Source of the DNA: Phyllobacterium sp. 628
GTDB taxonomy: Bacteria; Pseudomonadota; Alphaproteobacteria; Rhizobiales; Rhizobiaceae
Direction of reading: 5' to 3'
Assembly (NCBI RefSeq): GCF_014189505.1
Contig: NZ_CP050301.1
Span: forward strand, 379,501-443,500
Length of the DNA: 64,000 nt
Part shown: one piece after another, positions 47,301 through 56,825 of the stretch
Numbering within the stretch: the stretch's first letter is position 1
Layout: every line of letters starts with the position of its first letter
The notes under the pieces: model-generated
Seen by the model: the letters and a program-made list of their open reading frames with translations, nothing else
The model's database searches: none
Told to the model about the DNA's origin: nothing
Program-made: the position numbers and the translations under genes

Positions 47301-47348
47301 AAATCACCTCATCAATCCTGCATGACCGGTGCAGATACAAACAGCATT

Positions 47349-47397
47349 ACCACAAATATTTTATAAAACAGTCATAAAAACCACAAATAACCACAAA
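47349..47397. promoter_or_regulatory. three direct ACCACAAA repeats (probable DeoR operator)
   Basis: ACCACAAA occurs at 47349-47356, 47380-47387 and 47390-47397, that is spaced by 31 and 10 bases, close to whole helical turns. The region between the DeoR and kinase genes is strongly AT-rich. DeoR-family regulators often bind direct repeats. Confidence 0.5.
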
Positions 47398-47484
47398 ATT
47401 GATTGACACCATGCCCGTTTCAGATTGAACTCCAGCCATGCCGTGTCCAACCGGACGCGATGGGTCACCCCTTGGATTGTTCTG

Positions 47485-48381
47485 ATGAAGCAAAACCTGA
47501 CCAGTGAAGCCCGCATTGCTGCCTTGCCGCTCTGGCAGGGCGCCATACGCATTGCTTTGCTCAAGGGCGGGATCAGCAACGAGAGCTATGTCGTTGAAGA
47601 CAACAATCGCAAATACGTGGTGCGTTTCGGTACGGATTACCCTTTTCACCATGTCTTTCGCGACCGCGAAGCCATGACTGCCAAGGCAGCTTTCGACGCC
47701 GGATTTGCGCCCGAACTTTTCCACGCGGCAGACGGCGTCATGGTATCGGCATTTCTGGGCGCCAAGACCTATGACGCCGAGGATGTGCGCGGCAATATTC
47801 CGCGCATCGCCAACATGGTTCAGCGGTTCCACACGCAGATGCCCAAACATATCAGTGGTCCCGGCTTCATGTTCTGGGTGTTCCATGTCATCCGCGACTA
47901 TGCCCGCATCCTGAAGAGGGGCAAAAGCCGGATGGCTCAACATTTGCAGGATTACCTCGCGATATCAGCCGAGATGGAAGCCGCGCAAAAGCCATTACCG
48001 ATCATCTTCAGTCACAATGATCTCCTGCCGGCCAATATTCTCGACGATGGCGAACGGTTATGGCTGATCGATTTTGAATATGCGGGTTTTTCAACCGCCA
48101 TGTTCGACCTTGCCGGTATCGCGTCCAATGCAGGGCTTGAAGAGGATGAATCCGAAGCTCTGCTCGCCGCCTATTTCGGCGTAGCGCCCGACCACGAAAT
48201 GAAGCGTGCTCACGCCGCCATGCAATGCGCCTCGCTGCTGCGTGAAGCCATGTGGGGCATGGTTTCGGAGCTTTATCTCAATGCCCCCGGGGTCGATTAC
48301 GTCGCCTATACAACAGAAAATCTGGAGCGGCTGGAACAGGCGCTTGACCGGTTTCGAACCACATACGGAAGCAAATCATGA
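47485..48381 (+). CDS. choline/ethanolamine kinase-family phosphotransferase
   Basis: A 298-residue APH/choline-kinase-fold protein: ALLKGGISNESYVVEDNNRKYVVRFG (nucleotide loop), Brenner-type catalytic loop FSHNDLLPANIL, and metal-binding LIDFEYAGFSTAMFDLAGIASN. These fit bacterial choline kinase-like (LicA/thiamine kinase) proteins. ATG 47485 is chosen at the start of conserved sequence; its ribosome site is weak. It overlaps the oxidoreductase gene by 4 bases, so the two act together, perhaps on an N-methylated amino alcohol; that is inference. Confidence 0.8.
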   Translation: MKQNLTSEARIAALPLWQGAIRIALLKGGISNESYVVEDNNRKYVVRFGTDYPFHHVFRDREAMTAKAAFDAGFAPELFHAADGVMVSAFLGAKTYDAEDVRGNIPRIANMVQRFHTQMPKHISGPGFMFWVFHVIRDYARILKRGKSRMAQHLQDYLAISAEMEAAQKPLPIIFSHNDLLPANILDDGERLWLIDFEYAGFSTAMFDLAGIASNAGLEEDESEALLAAYFGVAPDHEMKRAHAAMQCASLLREAMWGMVSELYLNAPGVDYVAYTTENLERLEQALDRFRTTYGSKS

Positions 48382-50819
48382 CCCTGCCCAGTCACGCCCA
48401 GATCGTCGTCATCGGCGGCGGCATCATCGGTTGTTCAACGGCATACCATCTCGCCAAGGATCACAAGGCGGACGTGGTTCTGCTCGAACAGGGGCAGCTT
48501 ACATCAGGGTCGACATGGCACGCCGCTGGTCTGGTCGGGCAGTTGCGCTCATCAGCCTCCATCACCCGCGTCCTCAAATATTCCGTTGATCTCTACAAAC
48601 GTCTTGATGCGGAAACCGGACTTGCCACAGGCTGGAAAATGACCGGGTGTCTGCGCCTGGCAACCAATCAGGATCGCTGGACCGAGTTTCGGCGTCTGGC
48701 AACCACCGCAGGCAGCTTTGGCATGGAAATGCATTTGCTTTCCCCGCAGGAGGTCAAGGCCATGTGGCCGTTGATGCGGGTCGATGATCTGGTTGGCGCC
48801 AGCTGGCTGCCGACAGATGGACAAGCCAGTCCTTCGGATATCACCCAGTCGCTGGCGCGCGGTGCCCGCATGAACGGTGCCAAACTGATTGAGAATATCC
48901 GCGTAACCGGTTTCGAGATGGATGGTGACCGGATTATCAAAGTGAAGACCGATAAGGGCAATATTGCCTGCGAGAAGGTCGTCAATTGCGCCGGACAGTG
49001 GGCCCGGCAGGTCGGCGATATGGCAGGAATCAATGTCCCGTTACAGCCGGTCAAGCATCAATATATCATTACCGAAAAGATCGACGGCCTGTCCTCCGAT
49101 GCCCCCACTATCCGCGACCCGGACCGGCGTACCTATTTCAAGGAGGAAGTCGGCGGGCTGGTTATGGGCGGATATGAACCCAACCCGCAGGGCTGGGTCA
49201 CCGGTGATGTCCCCGAGAATTGGCAGTTCCGCCTGTTCGATGATGATTTTGATCATTTCGAGCAGCACATGGTCCAGGCTATCGAGCGTATTCCCGCGCT
49301 TGAAACCGTGGGCGTCAAGCAGATGATCAATGGCCCGGAAAGCTTCACGCCCGATGGCAATTTCATCCTCGGTCTGGCGCCGGAATGCTCCAACATGTTT
49401 GTCGGCGCCGGGTTCAATGCCTTTGGCATCGCATCCGGCGGCGGCGCCGGCTGGGTGCTGGCGCAGTGGGTCATCGATGGCGAGGCACCGCTTGATCTCT
49501 GGTCGGTCGATATCCGCCGTTTCTCCAATCTGCACCGCGACCGAAACTGGGTGAACGAGCGCACGCTTGAAGCCTATGGCAAGCATTACACCATCGGCTT
49601 CCCCCATGAGGAATATACATCCGGCCGCCCGGCCATCGTTTCACCGCTCTATGACAGGTTGAAGCAACACCGCGCCGTCTTTGGCTCGAAACTTGGCTGG
49701 GAACGCCCCAACTGGTTTGCACCTGAAGGGACGGAGCCGGTCGATATCTATTCCATGGGCCGTCAAAACTGGTTTGATCAGGTCGGCAAGGAACATGCAT
49801 TGGTGCGCGAAAAGGTCGGAATTTTCGACCAGTCGTCCTTTGCCAAATACGAGCTGACGGGCAAGGATGCACAGCAGGTGCTCGACTATATCTGCGCCAA
49901 CGATGTGTCGAAACCCGTGGGGCGGCTGACTTATACCCAGCTTCTCAATACCCGCGGCGGAATTGAATGCGATTTGACCGTTGCTCGGCTTGCTGAAGAC
50001 AGATTCTATATCGTCACCGGCACCGGCTTCCGCACCCACGATTTCAGCTGGATCAAAGATCATATAGGTGCAGGTCTCGACGCGACGCTGACTGATATTA
50101 CCGAGGACTATGGAACCCTGTCACTTATGGGGCCGAAAGCGCGCGATGTGCTTGCCAAGGTTACAGATACGGACGTCAGCAACGGTGCATTTCCGTTCGG
50201 CCATATCAGGGAGCTTACAATTGCCGGGACGACCGTACGTGCCCTGCGCATCACCTATGTCGGTGAGCTTGGCTGGGAACTGCACATCCCGATTGCTGCG
50301 ACCGGCGCTGTATTCGATGCCCTGATGCTGGCGGGCGAACCCTTGGGAATTCAGCCCGTCGGCTACCGGGCGCTGGAATCACTGCGGCTGGAGAAAGGCT
50401 ATCGTGCCTGGGGTTCGGATATCACGCCGAACGACTCGCCCTTTGAAGCCGGACTGGGCTGGGCAGTTAAATTGCGCAGGAAAACAGCCTTTCTCGGACG
50501 CAAAGCCAGTGAGGCCATTCACGCCGCCTCGCTGAAGAAACGCTTTGCCGGGTTCACGGTCACCGACAAAGATGTTGTGCTGCTCGGCCGCGAAACGATC
50601 CTGCGCAATGGCAAGCCTGTCGGCTATCTCACCAGTGGTGGGTTTGGCTATACGGTTGGCCAGCCCATCGGCTACGGTTATGTGCGCAACTCCGAAGGGG
50701 TTACGGATGATTTTCTTGCCGGCGGAACCTATGAATTGATCGTCGCCAATGACCGTTTCACGGCCGAGATTCACCTTGATCCGCTTTATGATCCCCAGAA
50801 TGCCAAAGTGAAAGCCTAG
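48378..50819 (+). CDS. FAD-dependent dimethylglycine/sarcosine dehydrogenase-like protein with GcvT domain
   Basis: An 813-residue two-domain enzyme. Residues about 8-370 are a DAO-type flavoprotein (VVIGGGIIGCSTAYHLAKDH; STWHAAGLVGQLR with the His that often carries covalent FAD; GAGFNAFGIASGGGAGW). The C-terminal half (from about 430) is a GcvT-like folate-binding aminomethyltransferase domain (GIFDQSSFAKYELTGKDAQ, YVGELGWELHIP, LRLEKGYRAWGSDI). The family demethylates dimethylglycine or sarcosine and passes the one-carbon unit to tetrahydrofolate. Exact substrate unknown. Co-transcribed with the kinase. Confidence 0.88.
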   Translation: MTLPSHAQIVVIGGGIIGCSTAYHLAKDHKADVVLLEQGQLTSGSTWHAAGLVGQLRSSASITRVLKYSVDLYKRLDAETGLATGWKMTGCLRLATNQDRWTEFRRLATTAGSFGMEMHLLSPQEVKAMWPLMRVDDLVGASWLPTDGQASPSDITQSLARGARMNGAKLIENIRVTGFEMDGDRIIKVKTDKGNIACEKVVNCAGQWARQVGDMAGINVPLQPVKHQYIITEKIDGLSSDAPTIRDPDRRTYFKEEVGGLVMGGYEPNPQGWVTGDVPENWQFRLFDDDFDHFEQHMVQAIERIPALETVGVKQMINGPESFTPDGNFILGLAPECSNMFVGAGFNAFGIASGGGAGWVLAQWVIDGEAPLDLWSVDIRRFSNLHRDRNWVNERTLEAYGKHYTIGFPHEEYTSGRPAIVSPLYDRLKQHRAVFGSKLGWERPNWFAPEGTEPVDIYSMGRQNWFDQVGKEHALVREKVGIFDQSSFAKYELTGKDAQQVLDYICANDVSKPVGRLTYTQLLNTRGGIECDLTVARLAEDRFYIVTGTGFRTHDFSWIKDHIGAGLDATLTDITEDYGTLSLMGPKARDVLAKVTDTDVSNGAFPFGHIRELTIAGTTVRALRITYVGELGWELHIPIAATGAVFDALMLAGEPLGIQPVGYRALESLRLEKGYRAWGSDITPNDSPFEAGLGWAVKLRRKTAFLGRKASEAIHAASLKKRFAGFTVTDKDVVLLGRETILRNGKPVGYLTSGGFGYTVGQPIGYGYVRNSEGVTDDFLAGGTYELIVANDRFTAEIHLDPLYDPQNAKVKA

Positions 50820-50919
50820 CAACTTGGTTCCCGCTTCAGGTGCAGTACCAAAACGCCAGCAATTCTGGCCCCTGCGGCATAATTTCCGGGGGGTTGACTT
50901 TCCCTCTGGAGGGGACCAA

Positions 50920-51039
50920 ATGGCGGCACGTGACCGGCCAAACCCCGGCCCCGTATCACCAAACCGGAGTCTATCTCTTATGCCCAACGACGACAGTAGT
51001 AGTCGATTGTTTGCGCCGTCATTGGCGATCGTGGCCTGA
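50920..51039 (+). CDS. proline-rich leader peptide upstream of mgtE (candidate)
   Basis: A 39-codon ORF with a strong ribosome site, GGAGG 7 nt before ATG. It encodes prolines at positions 7, 9, 11 and 14 (DRPNPGPVSP), then an acidic-serine patch (NDDSSS), and ends 63 bases before mgtE. Proline-rich or acidic leader peptides (MgtL and relatives) sense low Mg2+ by ribosome destabilisation upstream of Mg2+ transporter genes in enterobacteria. An internal ATG at 50980 gives a 19-codon alternative. No independent homology can be claimed. Confidence 0.5.
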   Translation: MAARDRPNPGPVSPNRSLSLMPNDDSSSRLFAPSLAIVA

Positions 51040-51052
51040 TTCTTAAGAGATC

Positions 51053-51099
51053 AGCTCGCCCCGATCAGCCATGACGGCGGATCGACGGAAAGGCGAGCT
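51053..51099 (+). promoter_or_regulatory. hairpin sequestering the mgtE ribosome-binding site
   Basis: AGCTCGCC (51053-51060) pairs perfectly with GGCGAGCT (51092-51099), and CGATC (51062-51066) with GATCG (51080-51084). The right arm and adjoining GGAAA form the mgtE ribosome site just before the ATG at 51103. Translation of mgtE should therefore depend on opening of this stem. Confidence 0.55.
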
Positions 51100-51102
51100 A
51101 AA

Positions 51103-52488
51103 ATGAACGACCTTCGCTTGAACCAGGATGCAGATGTTGCCGAACTGGCATCGGCATCCAACGTGGCAGAACAGCTTGCAGCCATGCAGGCTGCGGACGC
51201 TGTTGAACTGCTCAATGAACTTGATATCGAGGATGCTGTCGGCATTCTCGCTGAAATGCCGCGCGATCACGCGGTTTTGATCCTCGATCAGCCGGAATTG
51301 CACTCGTCGGCAGATATCATTGCCGAGCTTCCCGCCGCTGTTGCGCGCGAGTTGCTTGACGGCATGTCCGCCGACCGCGTCACTGACATTTTCCAGCAGT
51401 TCGACGATCCCACACGCATTCGCCTTGCCTCGAGCCTTGGCCAGGAAACCAAGGCGGCACTGCGTAAACTTCTGCACTACCCGCCCCATACGGCAGGCAG
51501 TCTGATGACGACCGAATTTGTCAGCGTCCCTGCCGACTGGAATGTGGCAGCCACGCTGCAATATATTCGTGAGGTCGAGCGCTCCCGCGAAACCATCTAC
51601 GCAATCTATGTCACCGACCCACAGACAAAAAGCCTGCTCAGGGCTGTCGCACTGCGCCGCCTGATCACCAGCGAGCCTGACGATTCCATCATGAGTGTCG
51701 GCCGCGATGTGGCACCGGTAACGGTCAGACCATTGACCGACCAGGAGGATGTGGCCCGGCTCTTCCGCAAGCATGACCTGCTGGCCGTTCCCGTGGTCAA
51801 TGACGACAATCACATTATCGGTATTGTTACCGTCGATGATGTGATCGACGCCATGACGCAGGAAATGACCGAAGACACGCTGAAGTTCGGCGGCATGGAG
51901 GCGCTCAACAAGCCCTATATGCAAATCGGCTTCGTGCAGATGTTGCGCAAGCGGGCAGGCTGGCTCGGTGTGCTCTTTCTGAGCGAAATGCTGACGGCCA
52001 GCGCCATGCAATATTTCGAGGGCGAGCTGGAAAAGGCCGTCGTCCTCACCCTGTTCATTCCTTTGATCATGAGCTCCGGCGGCAATTCCGGTTCGCAGGC
52101 CACATCGCTCCTCATCCGCGCGCTGGCGCTGCAGGAATTGCGGCTGAAGGATTGGTGGCGGGTTGCCCTGCGCGAACTGCCGACTGGCATGGTGCTCGGC
52201 TCTTTCCTCGGTCTGATCGGCGTCATCCGTATCAGCACCTGGCAGATGGTCGGTCTGTATGATTACGGCCCGCACTGGATGCTGATTGCCGCAACCGTAG
52301 GTGCTGCGCTGGTCGGTATTGTGACCTTCGGCTCCCTTGTCGGGTCCATGCTGCCATTTCTTCTGCAAAAGATCGGCTTCGATCCGGCCAGTGCATCAGC
52401 GCCTTTTGTGGCCACGCTGGTCGATGTGACCGGGCTGGTGATCTATTTCTCGATTGCCCTGGTTTTCCTCTCAGGCACGCTTCTTTAG
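51103..52488 (+). CDS. mgtE: magnesium transporter MgtE
   Basis: A 461-residue Mg2+ channel. The N domain has repeats such as AVELLNELDIEDAVGILAEMPRDHA; two CBS domains follow (MTTEFVSVPADWNVAATLQYIR; VGRDVAPVTVRPLTDQEDVARLF), then the connecting helix and five membrane segments with SSGGNSGSQATSLLIRALA lining the pore. The soluble domains gate the pore by Mg2+. A leader ORF and a hairpin over the ribosome site lie upstream. Confidence 0.95.
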   Translation: MNDLRLNQDADVAELASASNVAEQLAAMQAADAVELLNELDIEDAVGILAEMPRDHAVLILDQPELHSSADIIAELPAAVARELLDGMSADRVTDIFQQFDDPTRIRLASSLGQETKAALRKLLHYPPHTAGSLMTTEFVSVPADWNVAATLQYIREVERSRETIYAIYVTDPQTKSLLRAVALRRLITSEPDDSIMSVGRDVAPVTVRPLTDQEDVARLFRKHDLLAVPVVNDDNHIIGIVTVDDVIDAMTQEMTEDTLKFGGMEALNKPYMQIGFVQMLRKRAGWLGVLFLSEMLTASAMQYFEGELEKAVVLTLFIPLIMSSGGNSGSQATSLLIRALALQELRLKDWWRVALRELPTGMVLGSFLGLIGVIRISTWQMVGLYDYGPHWMLIAATVGAALVGIVTFGSLVGSMLPFLLQKIGFDPASASAPFVATLVDVTGLVIYFSIALVFLSGTLL

Positions 52489-52494
52489 CAACAA

Positions 52495-52522
52495 GCGCGG
52501 CATTTCAGCTGATTTGCCGCGC
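52495..52522 (+). terminator. hairpin after mgtE
   Basis: An 8-bp GC-rich stem GCGCGGCA/TGCCGCGC begins 6 bases after the stop, with a 12-nt loop. It lacks a T run, so it may only partly terminate. The remaining 160 bases up to typA show no further named element. Confidence 0.4.
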
Positions 52523-52685
52523 CATCAGATCCTGAGAGTCTATATAGAAGCATAGCTGGAATGCAGACAACGGCCAGCCAAAAGCGCATGCCCCCTTTCG
52601 CATTTGCGAAAAAACATGTAAGGAGCGCGCAAATGCAAAGCGGCGCCAGCATGTGTGCGTCCACAATCCTCCAAAAGAGAAACTC

Positions 52686-54515
52686 ATGAAACTGCGCAAC
52701 ATCGCGATCATCGCACACGTTGACCATGGCAAAACCACGCTCGTTGACGAACTTTTGAAACAGTCCGGCAATTTCCGTGACAACCAGCGCGTTGCCGAAC
52801 GCATGATGGATTCGAACGACATCGAAAAGGAACGCGGGATCACGATTCTCGCCAAAGCCACTTCGGTTGTTTGGAAAGATGCCCGCATCAACATCGTTGA
52901 TACACCCGGCCACGCGGATTTTGGTGGTGAAGTCGAACGTATTCTCAGCATGGTGGACGGCGCTATCGTTCTCGTCGATGCTGCGGAAGGCCCGATGCCG
53001 CAGACGAAGTTTGTTGTTGGCAAGGCGCTGAAGGTTGGCCTGCGTCCAATCGTTGCCATCAACAAGATCGATCGTCCCGACGCACGCCACGAAGAAGTTG
53101 TGAATGAGGTTTTCGATCTCTTCGCCGCTCTGGATGCAACCGACGAACAGCTCGACTTCCCGATCCTCTATGGTTCAGGCCGCAATGGCTGGATGGCGCG
53201 CAACCCGGAAGGTCCACAGGATCAGGGTCTGTCTGCCCTGTTCGATATGGTTCTTGAGCATGTACCAGCGCCGACCGTTGGCGAAGGCGCTTTCAAGATG
53301 ATCGGCACAATCCTTGAAGCCGACCCGTTCCTCGGCCGTATCATCACCGGCCGCATCCATTCCGGCACAGTCAAGTCGAACCAGCAGGTCAAGGTTCTGC
53401 ATGGCGACGGCACCCAGCTGGAAACCGGCCGTATCTCCAAGATCCTTGCATTCCGCGGTCTCGAGCGTCAGCCGATCGATGAAGCCCATGCGGGCGACAT
53501 TGTTGCCATCGCCGGTCTGCAGAAGGGCACAGTTGCTGACACGTTCTGCGCAACCGAAGTGACCGAGCCGTTGCATGCCCAGCCAATTGATCCGCCAACA
53601 GTCACCATGTCCTTCATCGTCAACGATTCTCCGCTTGCCGGCACCGAAGGCGACAAGGTAACCAGCCGCGTCATTCGTGATCGTCTGCTTAAGGAAGCCG
53701 AAGGCAACGTTGCACTGAAGGTCGAAGAATCCGGCGACAAGGATTCGTTCTTCGTGTCCGGCCGCGGCGAATTGCAACTGGCCGTTCTCATCGAGAACAT
53801 GCGCCGTGAAGGCTTTGAACTTGGCGTATCGCGTCCGCGCGTCGTCATGGAAAAAGATGAAGACGGCAACCTGCTTGAGCCAATCGAAGAAGTCCTCATC
53901 GACGTTGATGAAGAATATTCAGGCACGGTCGTGCAGAAGATGTCCGAGCGCAAGGCCGAAATGGTCGAACTGCGCCCATCCGGCGGCAATCGCGTCCGCA
54001 TGGTATTTTACGCGCCAACACGCGGTCTTATCGGCTATCAGTCGGAACTTCTGACAGACACACGCGGCACGGCCATCATGAACCGTCTGTTCCGTGCTTA
54101 CGAGCCCTTCAAGGGTGAAATCGCTGGCCGCAACAACGGCGTTCTGATCTCCAACGATCAGGGCGAGTCGGTTGCCTTCGCCATGTGGAACCTTGAAGAT
54201 CGCGGCCCAATGGTCATCGAAGCTGGCACCAAGGTTTATGCCGGTATGATCATCGGCATCCACTCGCGTGATAACGATCTGGAAGTGAACGTGCTCAAGG
54301 GCAAGAAGCTGACCAACATCCGCGCCGCCGGCAAGGATGAAGCCGTCAAGCTGACACCGCCGATCCGTATGACGCTGGAACGCGCCCTATCCTGGATTCA
54401 GGACGACGAACTGGTTGAAGTGACACCGAAGTCCATTCGTCTGCGCAAGCTTTATCTTGATCCGAACGAACGCAAGCGTTTCGAGAAGAGCAGCAAGACA
54501 GCGGGCGCTGCGTAA
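52686..54515 (+). CDS. typA: translational GTPase TypA/BipA
   Basis: A 609-residue ribosome-binding GTPase of stress and cold adaptation. G motifs AHVDHGKTTLVDELL, ERGITILAKATS, DTPGHADFGGEVER and NKIDRPDAR; then EF-G-like domains (GRGELQLAVLIENMRREGFELGVSRP) and the BipA-specific C-terminus. ATG 52686 starts the conserved MKLRNIAIIAHVDHG. Confidence 0.97.
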   Translation: MKLRNIAIIAHVDHGKTTLVDELLKQSGNFRDNQRVAERMMDSNDIEKERGITILAKATSVVWKDARINIVDTPGHADFGGEVERILSMVDGAIVLVDAAEGPMPQTKFVVGKALKVGLRPIVAINKIDRPDARHEEVVNEVFDLFAALDATDEQLDFPILYGSGRNGWMARNPEGPQDQGLSALFDMVLEHVPAPTVGEGAFKMIGTILEADPFLGRIITGRIHSGTVKSNQQVKVLHGDGTQLETGRISKILAFRGLERQPIDEAHAGDIVAIAGLQKGTVADTFCATEVTEPLHAQPIDPPTVTMSFIVNDSPLAGTEGDKVTSRVIRDRLLKEAEGNVALKVEESGDKDSFFVSGRGELQLAVLIENMRREGFELGVSRPRVVMEKDEDGNLLEPIEEVLIDVDEEYSGTVVQKMSERKAEMVELRPSGGNRVRMVFYAPTRGLIGYQSELLTDTRGTAIMNRLFRAYEPFKGEIAGRNNGVLISNDQGESVAFAMWNLEDRGPMVIEAGTKVYAGMIIGIHSRDNDLEVNVLKGKKLTNIRAAGKDEAVKLTPPIRMTLERALSWIQDDELVEVTPKSIRLRKLYLDPNERKRFEKSSKTAGAA

Positions 54516-54540
54516 CGTACCCATTGAAATCATGAATAGA

Positions 54541-54566
54541 AAAGCGGCGAATTTCGCCGCTTTTTT
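54541..54566 (+). terminator. intrinsic terminator after typA
   Basis: AAAGCGGCGA/TCGCCGCTTT (54541-54550 with 54554-54563), loop ATT, then more T: a strong terminator 25 bases after the stop. Confidence 0.88.
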
Positions 54567-54663
54567 GTTTTTAACGCTGTTTTGTTTTTCCGTGCAAGAC
54601 ACGAAAAATCGTTTTCAAACCCAGTTGCGAAATCCCGACTCCCGGGTCTATGGTTAAGGAACC

Positions 54664-55170
54664 ATGAACACCCATGTGACCGAGATCAGACGAGCAGAAC
54701 TGGCCGATGCAGGCGCGATATCCGCTGTGCATCTGGCTGCCTGGCAGGGTGCCTATACGGGCATCATTCCGCATCGCTCCCTCAACACCATGCTGCATCG
54801 CCGTGGTGCGGATTGGTGGGCGCGGGCCATTCGCCGCTCCACGCAAATTCTCGTCGCCGATATTGGCGGCGTCGTTGCAGGCTATGCCACGCTCGGACCG
54901 AACCGGGCGCGGCAACTGCCGCAAAAGGGTGAAGTCTACGAGCTTTATATCCGTCCGGAATATCAGGGCTTTGGCCTCGGTACCCGGTTGCTTGGTGCCT
55001 CGCGCCGCAGCCTGATTGATCAGGGTCTGAAAGGCATGGTCATCTGGGCGCTTGAAGACAACGATCTGGCAACCAGTTTCTACCATAGCGCAGGCGGTAA
55101 GGATGTCGCTGAAGGTGTCGAATGTTTCGAAGGCAAGACGTTGAAGAAAATCGCCTTCGTCTGGAATTGA
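54664..55170 (+). CDS. GNAT family N-acetyltransferase
   Basis: A 168-residue acetyltransferase with YELYIRPEYQGFGLGTRLLGASRR as the acetyl-CoA motif and NDLATSFYHSAGGKDV as motif B. The N-terminus (IRRAELADAGAISAVHLAAWQGAYTGIIP) is typical of RimI-like GNATs of unknown substrate. Stands alone after the typA terminator. The 219 bases from here to ppa hold no element I can name firmly. Confidence 0.85.
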   Translation: MNTHVTEIRRAELADAGAISAVHLAAWQGAYTGIIPHRSLNTMLHRRGADWWARAIRRSTQILVADIGGVVAGYATLGPNRARQLPQKGEVYELYIRPEYQGFGLGTRLLGASRRSLIDQGLKGMVIWALEDNDLATSFYHSAGGKDVAEGVECFEGKTLKKIAFVWN

Positions 55171-55389
55171 CCGGCAGCAATGCAACTCCTGATACGCATA
55201 ACCCCTTGGTCTTCGCGTAACCGAGCGAAGCAACTGACCTTGTTTGACCTGCCGATATCAGGCTTTTTCAGCACTTATTTCCCCTAAATAGGTCTAATCG
55301 CCCTCTTAAGGGCTTCGCAGGCGACGCAATTCTTGCACCACGCCGTAAAGTTCTTTACAGCACTCCCAAACCAACAAGGACACTATAAT

Positions 55390-55926
55390 ATGCGCATTGA
55401 TGCCATTCCGGTCGGCAATAATCCCCCTGAAGATGTCAACGTAATCATCGAGGTACCCGTCGGCGGCCAGCCGATCAAATACGAACTCGACAAGGATTCC
55501 GGCGCATTGTTTGTCGACCGGTTTCTGCACACCCCGATGACCTATCCGGGCAATTACGGTTTTGTACCGCACACCCTGTCGGATGACGGTGATCCGATTG
55601 ACGTTCTGATCTGCAACACCCGCGCCCTGATGCCGACCAGCGTCATCAACGTGCGCCCGATTGGTGTTCTCGTCATGGAAGATAACAAGGGCCAGGATGA
55701 GAAGATCATCGCTGTTCCTTCGCCGCATCTCACGCTGCGTTACGAAAAGGTCCACAACTATACGGACCTGCCGGAAATCACGCTGAAGCAGATCCAGCAT
55801 TTCTTCGAGCATTACAAGGATCTGGAACCTGGCAAGTGGGTGAAAATTGGTGATTGGGGCGACGAAGATGCGGCCCGCAAGCTGATCACCGAGGCGATGG
55901 AACGTCATAACGCCAAGAAGGCCTGA
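55390..55926 (+). CDS. ppa: inorganic pyrophosphatase
   Basis: A 178-residue family I soluble pyrophosphatase. The metal-binding signature is [40 protein letters not shown] is canonical. AAGGA lies about 9 nt before ATG 55390. Its last 22 bases overlap the end of the convergent yggU. Confidence 0.97.
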   Translation: MRIDAIPVGNNPPEDVNVIIEVPVGGQPIKYELDKDSGALFVDRFLHTPMTYPGNYGFVPHTLSDDGDPIDVLICNTRALMPTSVINVRPIGVLVMEDNKGQDEKIIAVPSPHLTLRYEKVHNYTDLPEITLKQIQHFFEHYKDLEPGKWVKIGDWGDEDAARKLITEAMERHNAKKA

Positions 55927-56255
55927 TATTGTTCGGGCGATCCCAGAGAGACAAGCTTTAAAGCCAACGCTTCCGGGTTGCCCGAAATTCTTATCTGCTT
56001 CAGCCGTGATGTGGCGCCAGCACTAATGGACACATCACGCGTTGCAAGACCAAGCCATTTCGCCAGAAGCTTTTCCAGCGCCGCATTGGCCTTGCCGTCT
56101 TCCGGGACAGCCCGCACCCGGACTTTCAGATGTGCCCGCCCGTCGCCCGTCTCTTCAACACCTTCAATCGTGTCCTTGGCCGCTTTCGGCGTCAGACGCA
56201 CGAAGAGCGTGACACCGAAATCCGCTATTTTGAAGAAAGCGCTCGGGGCGGTCAC
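55905..56255 (-). CDS. yggU: DUF167/YggU family protein
   Basis: A 116-residue small alpha/beta protein. [37 protein letters not shown] and [18 protein letters not shown] are the YggU pattern. Function unknown; it commonly follows yggT, as here (12 bases). The 3' end overlaps ppa by 22 bases tail to tail. Confidence 0.9.
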   Translation of the reverse strand: MTAPSAFFKIADFGVTLFVRLTPKAAKDTIEGVEETGDGRAHLKVRVRAVPEDGKANAALEKLLAKWLGLATRDVSISAGATSRLKQIRISGNPEALALKLVSLGSPEQYQAFLAL

Positions 56256-56267
56256 GGTGAAACAGGG

Positions 56268-56567
56268 TCAGTAGTACACCCCGAAGAGCGGTGCCACGCT
56301 GGTGCGCAAAAACGTGCGCAGAAAAATGATGATCAGGAAGATGATTATCGGCGATATATCGATGCCACCGAGGTTCGGCAGCAGATTACGGATGGGCCGG
56401 AGTATCGGTTCAGTAACGCGGAACAGGAAATCGCCAATGGAAGCCACCAGCTGATTTCTGTTGTTGATGACATTAAAGGCATACAGCCACGAGAAGATCG
56501 CGGATGCGATAATAAGCCACCACAGAATGTTAAGTGCGACATCGAGGGTTATGAACAACGCGAGCAT
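56268..56567 (-). CDS. yggT: YggT family membrane protein
   Basis: A 99-residue protein with two membrane segments ([21 protein letters not shown] and [16 protein letters not shown]) flanking the YggT motif [29 protein letters not shown] lies 6 nt before ATG 56567. First gene of yggT-yggU. The family has been linked to osmotic stress and cell division. Confidence 0.92.
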   Translation of the reverse strand: MLALFITLDVALNILWWLIIASAIFSWLYAFNVINNRNQLVASIGDFLFRVTEPILRPIRNLLPNLGGIDISPIIIFLIIIFLRTFLRTSVAPLFGVYY

Positions 56568-56750
56568 AGGTTTCTCCTGATAATCACGCGACATGTAGCG
56601 ATTGACAGGCTTGCGGGCAAGAGGCGGGCGCGATGATGGCCTGCAATACCGACTCGGATTTGCTGCGTCTTGCACCAAGTATTTTCAAGTCGGTGCAATA
56701 CGCCTGCATGTAAAAGCAAGCCTACATCCTGGCACAATCACACGTTGTTG

Positions 56751-56781
56751 TTGAAATTTAAAAACAGGAATAACTTATAGT
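56751..56781 (+). promoter_or_regulatory. weak candidate promoter for aqpZ
   Basis: TTGAAA (56751-56756), 19 bases, TATAGT (56776-56781), about 45 bases before the aqpZ start. The spacing is long, so this is tentative. The rest of the 258-base gap shows nothing else I can name. Confidence 0.3.
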
Positions 56782-56825
56782 TGTGAGTCGGGCAGTTCCG
56801 GCAAGCATTTATCTAGGGGGTTTCC

